64,000 bases of DNA from Dickeya lacustris (lineage in GTDB: Bacteria; Pseudomonadota; Gammaproteobacteria; Enterobacterales; Enterobacteriaceae). Shown piece by piece: positions 19,745 to 28,484 of this stretch. A program made the translations under genes and the position numbers. The notes beneath the pieces were generated by a model. It searched no databases and had not been told where the DNA came from. It was given only the letters and a program-made list of their open reading frames with translations. How positions within the stretch are numbered: the first letter of the stretch is position 1; each line of letters begins with the position of its first letter. The stretch covers positions 744,001 to 808,000 of the forward strand of contig NZ_CP114280.1 in the NCBI RefSeq assembly GCF_029635795.1, in the 5' to 3' direction.

Positions 19745-20206
19745 ATGCAAAAACCACAAAGCCTTAAACTTGCGCTCACGACAGCACTGCCGTCGTTAAG
19801 CACGCAATTTCAATTCCGCATTCAGGATGGCGAAATTGCAGCGCTGCAAGAACCATCTCTCTCTTTTGAATACCGCTATCAACTGCTACTGACACTGAAT
19901 AACTTCGCCGATAACCCGGACACGCTCTTCGTCACCTTACTGCTGTGGGTGCGCCAGAATCAGCCGGAATTACTGACACGAGACAGTATTCGCCAACAGG
20001 GTATCAGCTTCACTATCGACCATAACCCGGATGGTTCATCCAGCGTATCGATAAGGCTGAAATTGACAGAACGTATCCGCGTTCGCGAGGAGAACCAAAC
20101 ACTGAACGTCAATTTCGAGCCTGAGCCACAGCCGCCCAAAGCGGTCACTCGCCCGACATCGCTGTACATCGGCGGAGAGCTCGTCAGTCAATGGCGCAGC
20201 AGCTAG
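19745..20206 (+). CDS. R: P2 gpR-like tail completion protein
   Basis: The 153-residue product (MQKPQSLKLALTTALP, LLLWVRQNQPELLTRD, IGGELVSQW) has the length and motifs of P2 gpR, a tail completion protein. In P2, gene S (tail completion) follows. Here only 187 bp remain before V, and no frame resembles gpS, so S appears to be lost. Confidence 0.9.
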   Translation: MQKPQSLKLALTTALPSLSTQFQFRIQDGEIAALQEPSLSFEYRYQLLLTLNNFADNPDTLFVTLLLWVRQNQPELLTRDSIRQQGISFTIDHNPDGSSSVSIRLKLTERIRVREENQTLNVNFEPEPQPPKAVTRPTSLYIGGELVSQWRSS

Positions 20207-20393
20207 CGCCCGCCTTGTCGCCAGACTCAGCGGTTATCTCACGCTGTGCGAGCGCTCTTGCTCACACAGGGACTAACGTTACCGATACCCCACCAGGCTT
20301 TTCAACCCCGGAGAAGACGGCAACACGTTGTCGCCCTCGCTACACAACACCGGGATATTGTTTGCCCTTGTGGGAAAACGCATGCTTCTACCC

Positions 20394-21020
20394 ATGAATA
20401 CATACGAATATCTCTCCGAAATCCAGCGCGCGCTGCGCAACCTGATCCGTATTGGCGTGATTACCGACGTCGATACCAAGCAGGCTCGTTGCCGCGTGCA
20501 GACCGGTGGCATCGTCACCGGATGGCTCCACTGGTTGTCTCGCCGTGCGGGAAGTTCCCGAGAATGGTGGGCGCCATCGGTGGGTGAACAAGTATTAATT
20601 CTTTCTATTGGCGGTGAACTGAATAGCGCATTCGTCTTACCCGGAATTTATAGCGAGCAACACCCTGCCCCATCCACATCCGCAGATGCCTGCCATATCC
20701 ATTTCCCGGATGGCGCCATCGTGGAATATGAACCAGCAACCAGTGCGCTGAAAGTCACTGGCATCAAAACGGCCACGGTCGTGGCATCCGACTCCGTCAC
20801 TGTCACGACCCGTAATGTCACCGTTAACGCCAGCGAACGCATTCGTCTGGATACGCCGGAAGTGCTCTGTACTGGAAAGTTGATTGTACAGCAAGGCGGT
20901 AGCATCACCGGTAGCGTCACCCATTCCGGGGGCAGCTTCAGCTCCAACGGCGTGGTGGTGCATACCCATCAACACAGCGGAGTGAAAGGTGGTGGCGATA
21001 CCACAGGAGGACCGTTATGA
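20394..21020 (+). CDS. V: Baseplate spike protein gpV
   Basis: gpV forms the membrane-piercing tip of the contractile tail. The start ATG 20394 (MNTYEYLSEIQRALRNLIR) aligns with P2 gpV and gives 208 residues (P2 has 211). The OB-fold region (RCRVQTGGIVTGWLHWLSRR, WWAPSVGEQVLI, AFVLPGIYS) and beta-helix are present. The tip motif HTHQHSG corresponds to the iron-binding HxH apex of P2 gpV. An upstream extension to 20328 has no counterpart. Its stop overlaps the start of W. Confidence 0.96.
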   Translation: MNTYEYLSEIQRALRNLIRIGVITDVDTKQARCRVQTGGIVTGWLHWLSRRAGSSREWWAPSVGEQVLILSIGGELNSAFVLPGIYSEQHPAPSTSADACHIHFPDGAIVEYEPATSALKVTGIKTATVVASDSVTVTTRNVTVNASERIRLDTPEVLCTGKLIVQQGGSITGSVTHSGGSFSSNGVVVHTHQHSGVKGGGDTTGGPL

Positions 21021-21364
21021 CCCGTGTATACACCGGTATGAACCGTAATACCGGCTTGCAATTGAACGAACTGGAACATTTGCGCCAAAGTGTGCGCGAT
21101 ATTCTGACAACCCCACAAGGCAGCCGTTTGATGCGCCGTGACTACGGTTCACTCCTCTCCACACTCATCGACCAACCGCAAACGCCAGCCCTCAAATTGC
21201 AGGTTCAGGCGGCCTGCTATGTGGCGCTGTTGAAATGGGAGCCGCGTTTAACGCTAACGTCGATTTCCATGGAAAGCCATTATGACGGCCAGTTGATTGT
21301 GGATATTTCCGGCTATCTGTCTGACAGCGGTAGCTCGCTTTCATTAACCATTCCCGTGAGTTGA
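21017..21364 (+). CDS. W: Baseplate assembly protein gpW
   Basis: The 115-residue product has the same length as P2 gpW (gp25-like baseplate wedge component). Motifs include ILTTPQGSRLMRRDYGS and LSLTIPVS. It overlaps V by four bases (ATGA), a sign of translational coupling. Confidence 0.95.
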   Translation: MTRVYTGMNRNTGLQLNELEHLRQSVRDILTTPQGSRLMRRDYGSLLSTLIDQPQTPALKLQVQAACYVALLKWEPRLTLTSISMESHYDGQLIVDISGYLSDSGSSLSLTIPVS

Positions 21365-21368
21365 GATC

Positions 21369-22277
21369 ATGCCAATTATCGATTTAAGTCAATTACCCGC
21401 CCCCAGCGTGGTCGAAACGCTGGACTATGAAACCCTGCTGGCAACCCGCAAGGAAACGTTGCTATCGCTTTACAGCGCAGAGGAGCGCGAAGCCATCGCC
21501 CGCGCGCTGACGTTAGAATCAGAGCCGCTGGTTAAGTTATTACAGGAAAACGCCTACCGAGAGTTATTACTGCGACAGCGTATTAACGAAGCCGCCAAAG
21601 CCGGTATGTTGGCTTTTGCCCTGGGCAACGATCTTGATCAGTTGGGGGCCAATGTTAACGTGACCCGTTTGGTCATCACACCGGCAGATACCACCACCGT
21701 GCCGCCTACCGCTGCCGTGCTGGAATCAGATACCGATTTTCGTTTACGTATCCAGCAAGCTTATGAAGGGTTTAGCGTCGCCGGTTCCATCGGTGCCTAC
21801 CAATTTCATGGCCGCAGCGCCAGCGGGCAGGTTGCAGACATCTCGGTCATCAGCCCCGGCCCGGCGCAAGTTCTGGTGTCAGTGCTGTCGCGCGAGAAAG
21901 ACGGCGCGGCCAGCGATGCGCTGGTTGCAACGGTCAATGCCGCCTTAAATGCCGAGGATGTGCGTCCGGTTGCCGACCGTGTCACCGTCAAATCCGCAGT
22001 GATAGTGCCTTACGATATCAGCGCCACGCTCTATCTCTATCCGGGCCCCGAAGCCGAACCCATCCGCGCGGCCGCCGAGAAAAAACTCCAGGCTTACGTC
22101 AACAGCCAGCACCGCTTAGGCCGTGATGTTCGTCGTTCGGCCATCTACGCCGCCTTGCATGTTGAAGGTGTACAGCGCGTCGAGTTAACGCGCCCGGCCG
22201 CAGATATCGTGCTGGACAATACCCAGGCCTCCTTCTGCACCGGTTATACGTTAACCCTGGGGGGCACCGATGAGTAA
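21369..22277 (+). CDS. J: Baseplate assembly protein gpJ
   Basis: The 302-residue product equals P2 gpJ in length and belongs to the baseplate J family that forms the wedge and contacts fibres. The N-terminal MPIIDLSQLPAPSVVETLDY and the DTDFRLRIQQAYEGFSVAGS core are characteristic. It overlaps gpI by eight bases. Confidence 0.96.
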   Translation: MPIIDLSQLPAPSVVETLDYETLLATRKETLLSLYSAEEREAIARALTLESEPLVKLLQENAYRELLLRQRINEAAKAGMLAFALGNDLDQLGANVNVTRLVITPADTTTVPPTAAVLESDTDFRLRIQQAYEGFSVAGSIGAYQFHGRSASGQVADISVISPGPAQVLVSVLSREKDGAASDALVATVNAALNAEDVRPVADRVTVKSAVIVPYDISATLYLYPGPEAEPIRAAAEKKLQAYVNSQHRLGRDVRRSAIYAALHVEGVQRVELTRPAADIVLDNTQASFCTGYTLTLGGTDE

Positions 22278-22884
22278 AAGCCCTTTGTTACCACCGGGCT
22301 CCTCGTCGCTGGAACATCATGTTGCCGTTACAGGAGCCAGTCTGGAGCAAGTGCCTATTCCATTGCGCCAGCTTTGGAATCCCGACACCTGCCCGACCGA
22401 ATTACTCCCCTATCTGGCCTGGACATTATCCGTTGACCGCTGGGACGAAAGCTGGTCTGAAACGGTCAAGCGCAAAGTCATTAAAGATGCCTTTTTTATT
22501 CACCGTCACAAAGGCACCATCGGGGCGCTACGGCGCGTGGTCGAACCACTGGGCTACCTGATTCGGATTAAAGAATGGTGGCAAACGGGCGATACGCCCG
22601 GCACGTTTCGCCTGGATATCGGTATTCAGGATTCCGGGATCACCGAAGAGTCGTTTCAGGAGCTGGAGCGCCTGATTGCCGACGCCAAACCCGTTAGTCG
22701 CCAGCTGCTGGGGTTAAATATTAATCTTGATAGCCAAGGCAGCGTTTCGATAGGCGCAAGCTCTTACAGCGGCGATGAGATGACCATTTATCCTTACTTC
22801 CCTGAAACGATCAGTGTTTCTGGTGATACTTACACCGCCGGGGCCGTTCATCTTATCGATGAGTTGTCTATCTCCGCAGGCTGA
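22270..22884 (+). CDS. I: Tail protein gpI
   Basis: gpI is a baseplate wedge component at the attachment point of the tail fibre. The core matches P2 (LPPGSSSLEHHVAVTGASLE, LLPYLAWTLSVDRWDESW, FFIHRHKGTIGALRRVVEPLGY). At 204 residues it is about 28 longer than P2 gpI (176), with an extra beta-rich C-terminal tail (YPYFPETISVSGDTYTAGAV) that may adapt a different fibre base. An intrinsic terminator follows. Confidence 0.95.
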   Translation: MSKSPLLPPGSSSLEHHVAVTGASLEQVPIPLRQLWNPDTCPTELLPYLAWTLSVDRWDESWSETVKRKVIKDAFFIHRHKGTIGALRRVVEPLGYLIRIKEWWQTGDTPGTFRLDIGIQDSGITEESFQELERLIADAKPVSRQLLGLNINLDSQGSVSIGASSYSGDEMTIYPYFPETISVSGDTYTAGAVHLIDELSISAG

Positions 22885-22898
22885 ATGACCGCCCGCTA

Positions 22899-22924
22899 AC
22901 AAGCCAGCTTCGCTGGCTTTTTTT
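22899..22924 (+). terminator. Intrinsic terminator between gpI and the tail-fibre gene
   Basis: AAGCCAGC-TTC-GCTGGCTT followed by seven T residues is a canonical terminator. It separates the V-W-J-I operon from the fibre gene, so the fibre gene at 23117 probably has its own promoter in the 190 bp that follow. Confidence 0.85.
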
Positions 22925-23116
22925 ACGCATCGCGTTCTCTTACTGTTGTCCTGCCGCTCTGCAAGCCCCAGACAGATGCGCGGCCCCCTTCACCCACGCA
23001 TACTGAGCAAACCCAACCATGGCCGGTTCGCCAGCGGCAATCACCGCCCCTTGTCAACCCGGCTTCCCGATGCTGTCTGACAGCATTCTGTCTTGTTAAC
23101 CTTATGAGTAATTTGC

Positions 23117-24541
23117 ATGAGTACAAAATACTTTGCTTTACTGACGAATACCGGAGCGGCCAAACTGGCGAATGCCAGCGCGCTGGGTGGTCGTCTGACG
23201 ATTACGCAGATGGCCGTCGGCGATGGTGGCGGCAGCCTGCCCGCGCCCTCGCCCAGCCAGACCCAACTGGTCAATGAAAAACGTCGCGCCCCGCTGAATG
23301 CCCTGAGTATCGACCCCAAAAACACCAATCAAATCATTGCAGAACAGGTCATTCCTGAAAGTGAAGGCGGCTGGTGGATTCGCGAAATCGCCCTGTATGA
23401 CAATGACGGCGATATGGTCGCGGTGGCCAACTGCGCAGAAACCTATAAACCGCAAATGCAAGAAGGCTCCGGCCGGGTACAAACCGTACGCATGATTTTG
23501 ATTGTCAGCAATGCCGATACCGTGACGCTCAAAATTGACCCGGCAGTGGTACTGGCTACGCGGCAATACGTTGATGATAAAACGATTGAGGTCAAAGCCT
23601 ACACAGACAACAAACTCACCGATCACCGTGCAGCAATCAACCCTCACCCACAGTATGCGCCGCTGCTTAACCCCGCACTGACCGGCACCCCGACTGCGCC
23701 AACCGCCGATAAAAGCAGTAACTCAACCCAGTTGGCCACCACCGCGTTTGTCAAAAACACCGCACTGGTTAAAGAGCAAAACGGGGCGGATATCGTCGAT
23801 AAAACCGCGTTTCTCGCAAACCTGGGTTTGAGCGATAAGTTCTCCGGCCGCTATTTGCAGACCATTAAATACACTGCTTCCGGCCAATATACCCCGAGCC
23901 CTGGTACGCAAAAAATCATCGTTGAGATGGTCGGTGGTGGGGCGAGCGGCGCCAGTGCGCCGAGCGCTACTACAGAAATTAGCAGTTCATCCGGTGGCGG
24001 CGGGGGCGGCGGCGGTTATCTGAAATTCTTGGTTGACCTTAAACAAACCACGCTGAAGGACGTCGCTGTTACTGTGGGCACTGGAGGGGTATCCACTATC
24101 GGTACAATCGGTAATACGGGAGGGAATAGCTCTTTTGGTAAACAGATAGTCACAGGGGGAACAAGCGGGCTCATCTGTTATCTGTCCATGCAATATTACG
24201 TCAATTATGGCCCGAGTGCCATGGCCATCCCCGGCAGGCCAGGCGGTTGGTTCTATTCACCAACTGCTGGTTATACACAGCTTATCGCAGCGAATGGAGA
24301 CACCGGCGGCTGGGGATACCTCGGCCCTATGGGTCAGGCGGGGGGAGCCGGTGGTGCTAGTTTTCTATCAGGGAATACACCCATGACAGGTAGTACTTAT
24401 GCCGGAATCAGTGGAGTGACAGCAGGCCCAGGAGCCGGTGGTTCGGGTACATGCAGCTCAATATCTAGTACAACCAGCTCATTAAGTAATCCTTCAGGCG
24501 CTGGCGCTGATGGTATTGTTATTATTCACGAGTATTCATAA
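23117..24541 (+). CDS. H: Tail fibre gpH, current (glycine-rich tip) version
   Basis: This is the receptor-binding fibre of the P2-like tail. The N-terminal 160 residues match the P2 gpH baseplate-attachment domain (ITQMAVGDGGGSLPAPSPSQ, EGGWWIREIALYDNDGDMVA, MILIVSNADTVTLKIDP). A short shaft (NPALTGTPTAPTADKSSNST) leads to a recombination site at codons spelling FLANLGLSD. The tip beyond it is glycine-rich (EMVGGGASGASAP, SSGGGGGGGGYL). At 474 residues it is shorter than P2 gpH (669). An alternative tip is stored inverted at 27203-27744. The stop overlaps the next start. Confidence 0.93.
   Translation: MSTKYFALLTNTGAAKLANASALGGRLTITQMAVGDGGGSLPAPSPSQTQLVNEKRRAPLNALSIDPKNTNQIIAEQVIPESEGGWWIREIALYDNDGDMVAVANCAETYKPQMQEGSGRVQTVRMILIVSNADTVTLKIDPAVVLATRQYVDDKTIEVKAYTDNKLTDHRAAINPHPQYAPLLNPALTGTPTAPTADKSSNSTQLATTAFVKNTALVKEQNGADIVDKTAFLANLGLSDKFSGRYLQTIKYTASGQYTPSPGTQKIIVEMVGGGASGASAPSATTEISSSSGGGGGGGGYLKFLVDLKQTTLKDVAVTVGTGGVSTIGTIGNTGGNSSFGKQIVTGGTSGLICYLSMQYYVNYGPSAMAIPGRPGGWFYSPTAGYTQLIAANGDTGGWGYLGPMGQAGGAGGASFLSGNTPMTGSTYAGISGVTAGPGAGGSGTCSSISSTTSSLSNPSGAGADGIVIIHEYS
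23809..23836 (+). other. Left DNA-inversion crossover site (dix-like)
   Basis: The 26-bp core (23811-23836) consists of half-sites TTCTCGCAAACC and GGTTTGAGCGAT around a central TG, matching the CAAACC/GGTTTG organisation of gix, cix and hix sites. With two flanking bases it is identical over 28 bp to the inverted copy at 27719-27746. It lies in frame inside the fibre gene. Confidence 0.93.
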
Positions 24542-24771
24542 TGATCAAAAGTTACGCCCTAATAAAAAATGACCACTACTATGTGGAAAACACCATTACC
24601 GCAGATGAAAACTTTACACTGCAAGGCCATTACCTGATTGAAATCAGTGAGGAAAACCCGGCGCAGCCCGGCGCGTATTACAACCCTGCCGATGGCAAAT
24701 TCTACGGGGATGCGGCTTACACCACGGATTATCGAACGCCGCCATTCCCATTGAACGGTTTTGTGCAATAG
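24541..24771 (+). CDS. Small protein coupled to the fibre gene, at the fibre-chaperone position
   Basis: The ATG at 24541 overlaps the fibre stop (TAATG). The 76-residue product (MIKSYALIKNDHYYVENTIT, YYNPADGKFYGDAAYTTDYR) has short beta-like segments. I do not recognise a named family; by position it should assist or cap the glycine-rich tip, in place of a Tfa-type chaperone. It lies within the invertible segment, so it would be separated from gpH on inversion. Confidence 0.7.
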   Translation: MIKSYALIKNDHYYVENTITADENFTLQGHYLIEISEENPAQPGAYYNPADGKFYGDAAYTTDYRTPPFPLNGFVQ

Positions 24772-24805
24772 CGCTATCTTTGCCGGAGCCTGCTACTGTC
24801 AGTAC

Positions 24806-24845
24806 AACAGCCTGAGGTTGACCTTCAGGCTGTTTATTCTTTCTT
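24806..24845 (+). terminator. Intrinsic terminator after the fibre/chaperone pair
   Basis: CAGCCTGA (24808-24815) pairs with TCAGGCTG (24825-24832), followed by a T-rich stretch (TTTATTCTTTCTT). Confidence 0.75.
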
Positions 24846-24977
24846 GTCACCCCGTTGCCGTTTTCCCTTTCTCGCCAGATTGCCGTTAAGCCGAATGCTG
24901 ACAAATCGTCTTGCGCCAGAATTATTCTGGCCAGAGTATTTCCCAATCGGAAATAATTGTTTACAGTGTAAGCCATT

Positions 24978-26368
24978 TTGAACATTCAGCACAGTGGGAG
25001 TGACAGCGTGGCAGGTGATAGCGCAATTGATGTACGCCAGTTAATTAATCAGCAGCCGGTGGGGGCGTATCAAAAACTGATTGTTTTTCTTTGTTTTTGT
25101 ATCATCGCGCTTGATGGCATGGATATCGCCATTATGGGGTTTATCGCCCCCTCGCTCAAAGCTGCATGGGGAATCGGTAATGCAGAACTGGCTGTGGTTA
25201 TCAGTGCGGCATTGATTGGGCTGGCGATTGGCGCGATGGTGTCAGGGCCGCTGGCAGACTGGCGCGGGCGAAAAATGATTATTATCGCCAGCGTATTATT
25301 GTTCGGGCTGTGGACCTTGCTGGCCGCTTTTTCACAGAATGTGCATCACATGGTGATTTTCCGTTTTCTAACCGGGCTTGGACTGGGGGCTGCGATGCCA
25401 AACGTCGGCACGTTAGTCTCTGAATTCGCGCCGGAAAGAAAACGCTCTTTTATCATTACCGTTGTATTTTGCGGCTTTAGCTTTGGCGCGGCCAGCGGCG
25501 GTTTTGCGGCCTCGTGGATGATTCCGAACTGGGGCTGGCACTCTGTCTTGCTGATGGGGGGCATCCTGCCTTTGTTGCTGTTGCCGTTTTTGTGGGTCAA
25601 GTTACCCGAGTCCGTGCAGTTTCTCGTCAGCAAGCGCGCATCTTCCCCGCGTATTCATGCAATTATCGACAAAGTTGCGCCCGGTGCGAGCCGGCCAGAC
25701 AGCCAGTATGTGATGCCGGCTGCGCCAAAAGCCGCCGCCTTTGCCATAAAATTGGTCTTGTCACGCCCTTATCGTTTCGGCAGCTACCCAGCTGTACACC
25801 ATAAATAAACCAAAAAAATAGCCGCCTGGACTTATCGTTTCGGTACCTGCTGGGTAGCTGGTTGCCCACGGTCATCAAAGAAGCGGGAATGACCGTCACC
25901 CAGGCCACCATGATTACGGCGTTGTATCAAGCCGGGGGCACCTTTGGTTCACTGTTTGCAGGCTGGTTGATGGACAAGGTCAACCCTCACTGGGCGTTGG
26001 GGATCATTTATGCGGCAGGTGGCGTGGCCACTGCGATGATAGGCGTTACGCATGATTATTTCGTCTTGCTGGCATTCGTGGCGTTTAGCAGCGGTTTTTG
26101 TCTCAATGGCGCCAACACCGGAATGAATGCGCTATCCGCACGTTATTACCCAACATCTGCACGGGCCACCGGATCTGGCTGGATGCATGGCATCGGTCGT
26201 ATGGGGGCGATTATGAGCGCCTTTGTCGGCGCGCAGGTGGTCAGTATGGGATGGGGATTAACCACGTTATTTGCCGTGCTGTCGCTTCCCGCGCTCTTGA
26301 CGGCATTAATGATTTTGGCCAAAGGCCAGTTGGGTTCTCACGCGCGCCCCACTGCCGAATTGGCTTGA
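24978..26368 (+). pseudogene. AaHS-type MFS transporter, disrupted by a microinversion
   Basis: The N-terminal part (24978-25808) has MFS features of the aromatic acid:H+ symporter family: LDGMDIAIMGFIAPSLKAAWG, GPLADWRGRKMI, RFLTGLGLGAAMPN and WHSVLLMGGILPL. The C-terminal half continues in another frame from about 25832 (YLLGSWLPTVIKEAGMT, ARATGSGWMHGIGRMGA) to 26368. Between them a short segment is inverted and its flanks are repeated (25768-25860), creating a stop at 25806-25808. Re-inverting it restores a plausible helix (YFFGLFMVY). The protein is expected to be non-functional. The substrate was probably an aromatic or other organic acid. It lies inside the fibre inversion segment, an unusual place for a transporter. 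Confidence 0.85.
25768..25860. other. Microinversion/template-switch scar in the MFS gene
   Basis: A direct repeat CTTATCGTTTCGG occurs at 25768-25780 and 25831-25843. A perfect inverted pair CAGCTACCCAGC (25781-25792) and GCTGGGTAGCTG (25849-25860) lies beside it. The bases between (25793-25830) read as transporter-like coding sequence only on the opposite strand. This pattern is what replication template switching leaves. Confidence 0.8.
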
Positions 26369-26414
26369 GACCCTCACGTCTATCACTTCCATCACTTCGT
26401 CACGCCCTGACCCA

Positions 26415-26450
26415 AGAATAAACGCCCGGATACACCGGGCGTTTGACTTC
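26415..26450. terminator. Bidirectional terminator between MFS remnant and smrA
   Basis: AACGCCCGG (26421-26429) and CCGGGCGTT (26435-26443) form a perfect 9-bp stem between two convergent genes, flanked by short A and T tracts. Confidence 0.7.
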
Positions 26451-26465
26451 CTGAGGCGAGTGGCG

Positions 26466-27035
26466 TTAACGGCTTCGTTTCGCGTGACGCTCGCGATTTT
26501 CACGTTTTGCCTGCTCTGATTTTCGTAGCGAGACATAACACGCACCAGCACCGCCGTGAAACGGCTGTGCGACGCAGAAGGCTTGCACCGCATCAAACTG
26601 TTGCAGCCAGCGAAACAGATAGTTACGCACGACATTGGCATGCGACTTATCGTTCCTGCCTTTACCATGAATAATCAAAAGATTACGTAAACTGTCACGC
26701 TGTGCCAGGCATATAAATGCAAACAGCAATTGCCGGCAATCCGCAACCGGTTTACGCAACACATTGAGGCTGGCATCCAGCGTGTATTTCCCCTGGCGCA
26801 GTTTATCCACCACGCCTTGTTGCACCCCCTCTCGCTTGAATTCCAGCGGGGTATCGCATGAAAACAGATCGAGAAATCCGGTGATCAGAAAATTATCTGG
26901 TTCCACCTCTGCGGCTCGATGCAGGTGAAGCGTTGACGTGGCGGGTTTCAGGTGCCTCACCGTAGAGGACGGTTTCAGCGGTATGACATCACCCATCTCG
27001 TTCATAAACAGGGCTTTTTCTTCTGGAAGCATCAT
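26466..27035 (-). CDS. smrA: SmrA/YdaL, Smr-domain protein
   Basis: The 189-residue product matches E. coli YdaL (187 aa) throughout: the N-terminal EEKALFMNEMGDVIPLKP, LEFKREGVQQGVVDKLRQGK, and the Smr core LLIIHGKGRNDKSHANVVRN, then HGGAGACYVSLRKSEQAKRE. Smr domains are related to MutS2 C-termini and act as nucleases on DNA or RNA. The HGKG and HGGxGACYV motifs are intact. The gene is bacterial rather than phage-like, yet it lies between the two inversion sites, directly downstream of the stored fibre tip and in the same orientation. Confidence 0.95.
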   Translation of the reverse strand: MMLPEEKALFMNEMGDVIPLKPSSTVRHLKPATSTLHLHRAAEVEPDNFLITGFLDLFSCDTPLEFKREGVQQGVVDKLRQGKYTLDASLNVLRKPVADCRQLLFAFICLAQRDSLRNLLIIHGKGRNDKSHANVVRNYLFRWLQQFDAVQAFCVAQPFHGGAGACYVSLRKSEQAKRENRERHAKRSR

Positions 27036-27109
27036 GTCTCTCCTGCGTGGGACAATCAGCCGCTACTATAGCGATGGTGCCTAAAAATATCACGTCGCTT
27101 GCACCAAGA

Positions 27110-27146
27110 CCCCATACACGATGAAGTGCGTTCATGGTGTATGGGG
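27110..27146. repeat. Long hairpin between smrA and the stored fibre tip
   Basis: CCCCATACACGATGAA (27110-27125) and TTCATGGTGTATGGGG (27131-27146) form a 16-bp stem with one mismatch and a 5-base loop. It lies just beyond the end of the minus-strand fibre cassette. There is no T-run on either side, so termination is uncertain; it could also be part of the smrA control region. Confidence 0.7.
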
Positions 27147-27202
27147 GTAAATACGCCAGACAAGCGAACGCTATGCGTTACAACCTCAACGCACCGGAGA
27201 AC

Positions 27203-27744
27203 TCAGGCAGCCCTTACGATGTAGCTAAAAGCGATATTGCGGGGGCGAACACTAATCCAGTTAGGTCTGTCGCTGTTAAAGACCAGATTGTTAGAGGTGC
27301 CAGAAACACCATTATCGACAGATACCGTTGTTGTTATATCTAAAGCGTTGGGCGCATAACACTTACTATTACTGGGAAAAAAACCCGTAGTTATACTGTC
27401 TGGTTCGGAAAATGGCATACCAATAAAAACACTTGAGCCATGTGTATCAGAACCATTGTAATCCATCATTGCGGTACGCAAATGAGTCGCTTTTTGCGCG
27501 GATAATACGCTTCTCCCGCTATCCACTCCTCGCCCATCATCCCAGCCACGAATAAATTCTCCTCGCAGGTCAGGCAGCACGCCGGCAGGATAGGCCTGCG
27601 CTAATTTCGGATAAAGGGTTTTATCAAACGCCTGGCCGTTACATTTCAACCAACCGGCGGGAGGGGCAGCCTGCGGCCAGGGCAGCGGGATACCGGCTAA
27701 ATCCCCGGGATGCAACACATCGCTCAAACCCAGGTTTGCGAGAA
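27203..27744 (-). CDS. Stored alternative tail-fibre tip (collar domain), silent orientation
   Basis: On the minus strand, from the crossover site onward, the frame reads FLANLGLSD and continues with a phage tail-collar domain (GIPLPWPQAAPPAGWLKCNG, DLRGEFIRGWDDGRGVDSG, RPRNIAFSYIV). The FLANLGLSD codons are shared in phase with gpH, so inversion would fuse this tip to the gpH base. In the present orientation it has no baseplate-attachment domain and only an accidental ATG (27763). It is presumably not expressed as a functional fibre. The collar region resembles that of the separate gene at 28509-29096. Confidence 0.88.
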
Positions 27745-27746
27745 AC
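27719..27746 (-). other. Right DNA-inversion crossover site (dix-like)
   Basis: This is the exact inverted copy of the 28-bp site at 23809-23836, with the core at 27719-27744. It lies 41 bp upstream of the invertase start, as expected for Gin/Cin systems where the recombinase gene abuts one site. The segment between the sites is about 3.9 kb. Confidence 0.93.
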
Positions 27747-27787
27747 AGCGTTGGGAAATACAATCAGCTTTTTCATAGGGTTAGAGC

Positions 27788-28342
27788 ATGTTGATCGGTT
27801 ATGCCAGGGTTTCCACCAGCGATCAGAACACGGAATTACAGAAAAATGCGTTAATCAGTGCAAATTGTGAGCTGATTTTTGAAGATCAGGCCAGCGGCAA
27901 GCACGCGCGTCGCCCTGGCCTTAAACGGGCCATGCGCAGGCTCAAACCCGGAGATACGTTAATCGTCTGGAAGCTAGACCGGCTCGGACGCAGCGTGCGT
28001 GATTTGATAACCATGGTGTCGGACTTGCAAGCCCGAGGCATTCATTTTCGCAGCCTCACGGATGCCATCGATACCTCGACACCGGCTGGGCGCTTCTTTT
28101 TCCATGTCATGAGCGCGCTGGCAGAAATGGAGCGTGAGCTGATTGTCGAGCGCACCCGTGCCGGGCTCGCCGCCGCGCGGGCAGCAGGACGCATCGGCGG
28201 CAGACGACGCATTATGACGCCAGATACCCTGGAACAGGCGAAAACGCTACTCGATAATGGTGCCACTCGCTGGCAGGTTGCCAATATTATTGGCGTCTCG
28301 GACAAGACCATTTATAAATATTTTCCGGCGAGGCGCGAATAA
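27788..28342 (+). CDS. Gin/Pin-family serine DNA invertase
   Basis: The 184-residue protein is a small serine recombinase. The catalytic motif YARVSTSDQN places the nucleophile Ser near residue 10. Conserved arginines lie in WKLDRLGRSVRDLI and ERELIVERTRAGLAAARAAG, and a C-terminal helix-turn-helix (TRWQVANIIGVSDKTIYKYF) binds the crossover site. It is the size of Gin, Cin and Hin and sits beside the right site. It would flip the fibre segment with the help of Fis; a Fis enhancer is usually within the 5' part of such genes but I cannot verify it by eye. Confidence 0.95.
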   Translation: MLIGYARVSTSDQNTELQKNALISANCELIFEDQASGKHARRPGLKRAMRRLKPGDTLIVWKLDRLGRSVRDLITMVSDLQARGIHFRSLTDAIDTSTPAGRFFFHVMSALAEMERELIVERTRAGLAAARAAGRIGGRRRIMTPDTLEQAKTLLDNGATRWQVANIIGVSDKTIYKYFPARRE

Positions 28343-28484
28343 CCAGCCTCACTATTTTCTCTGCAAAGAAGTTTTTATTTTATGCCCTGGTGATTCAACC
28401 CCGCTGATGCCTGATACAACATTCGCTTAATGAATCAGGTGTCATTTCACGAAAGAATAGCGAGACAAAATATCCCCAATTCGG

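Noticed and set aside
20207..20393. Search for tail completion gene S between R and V
   Set aside because: All three frames were read; none shows the gpS pattern, and the space is less than half the length required.
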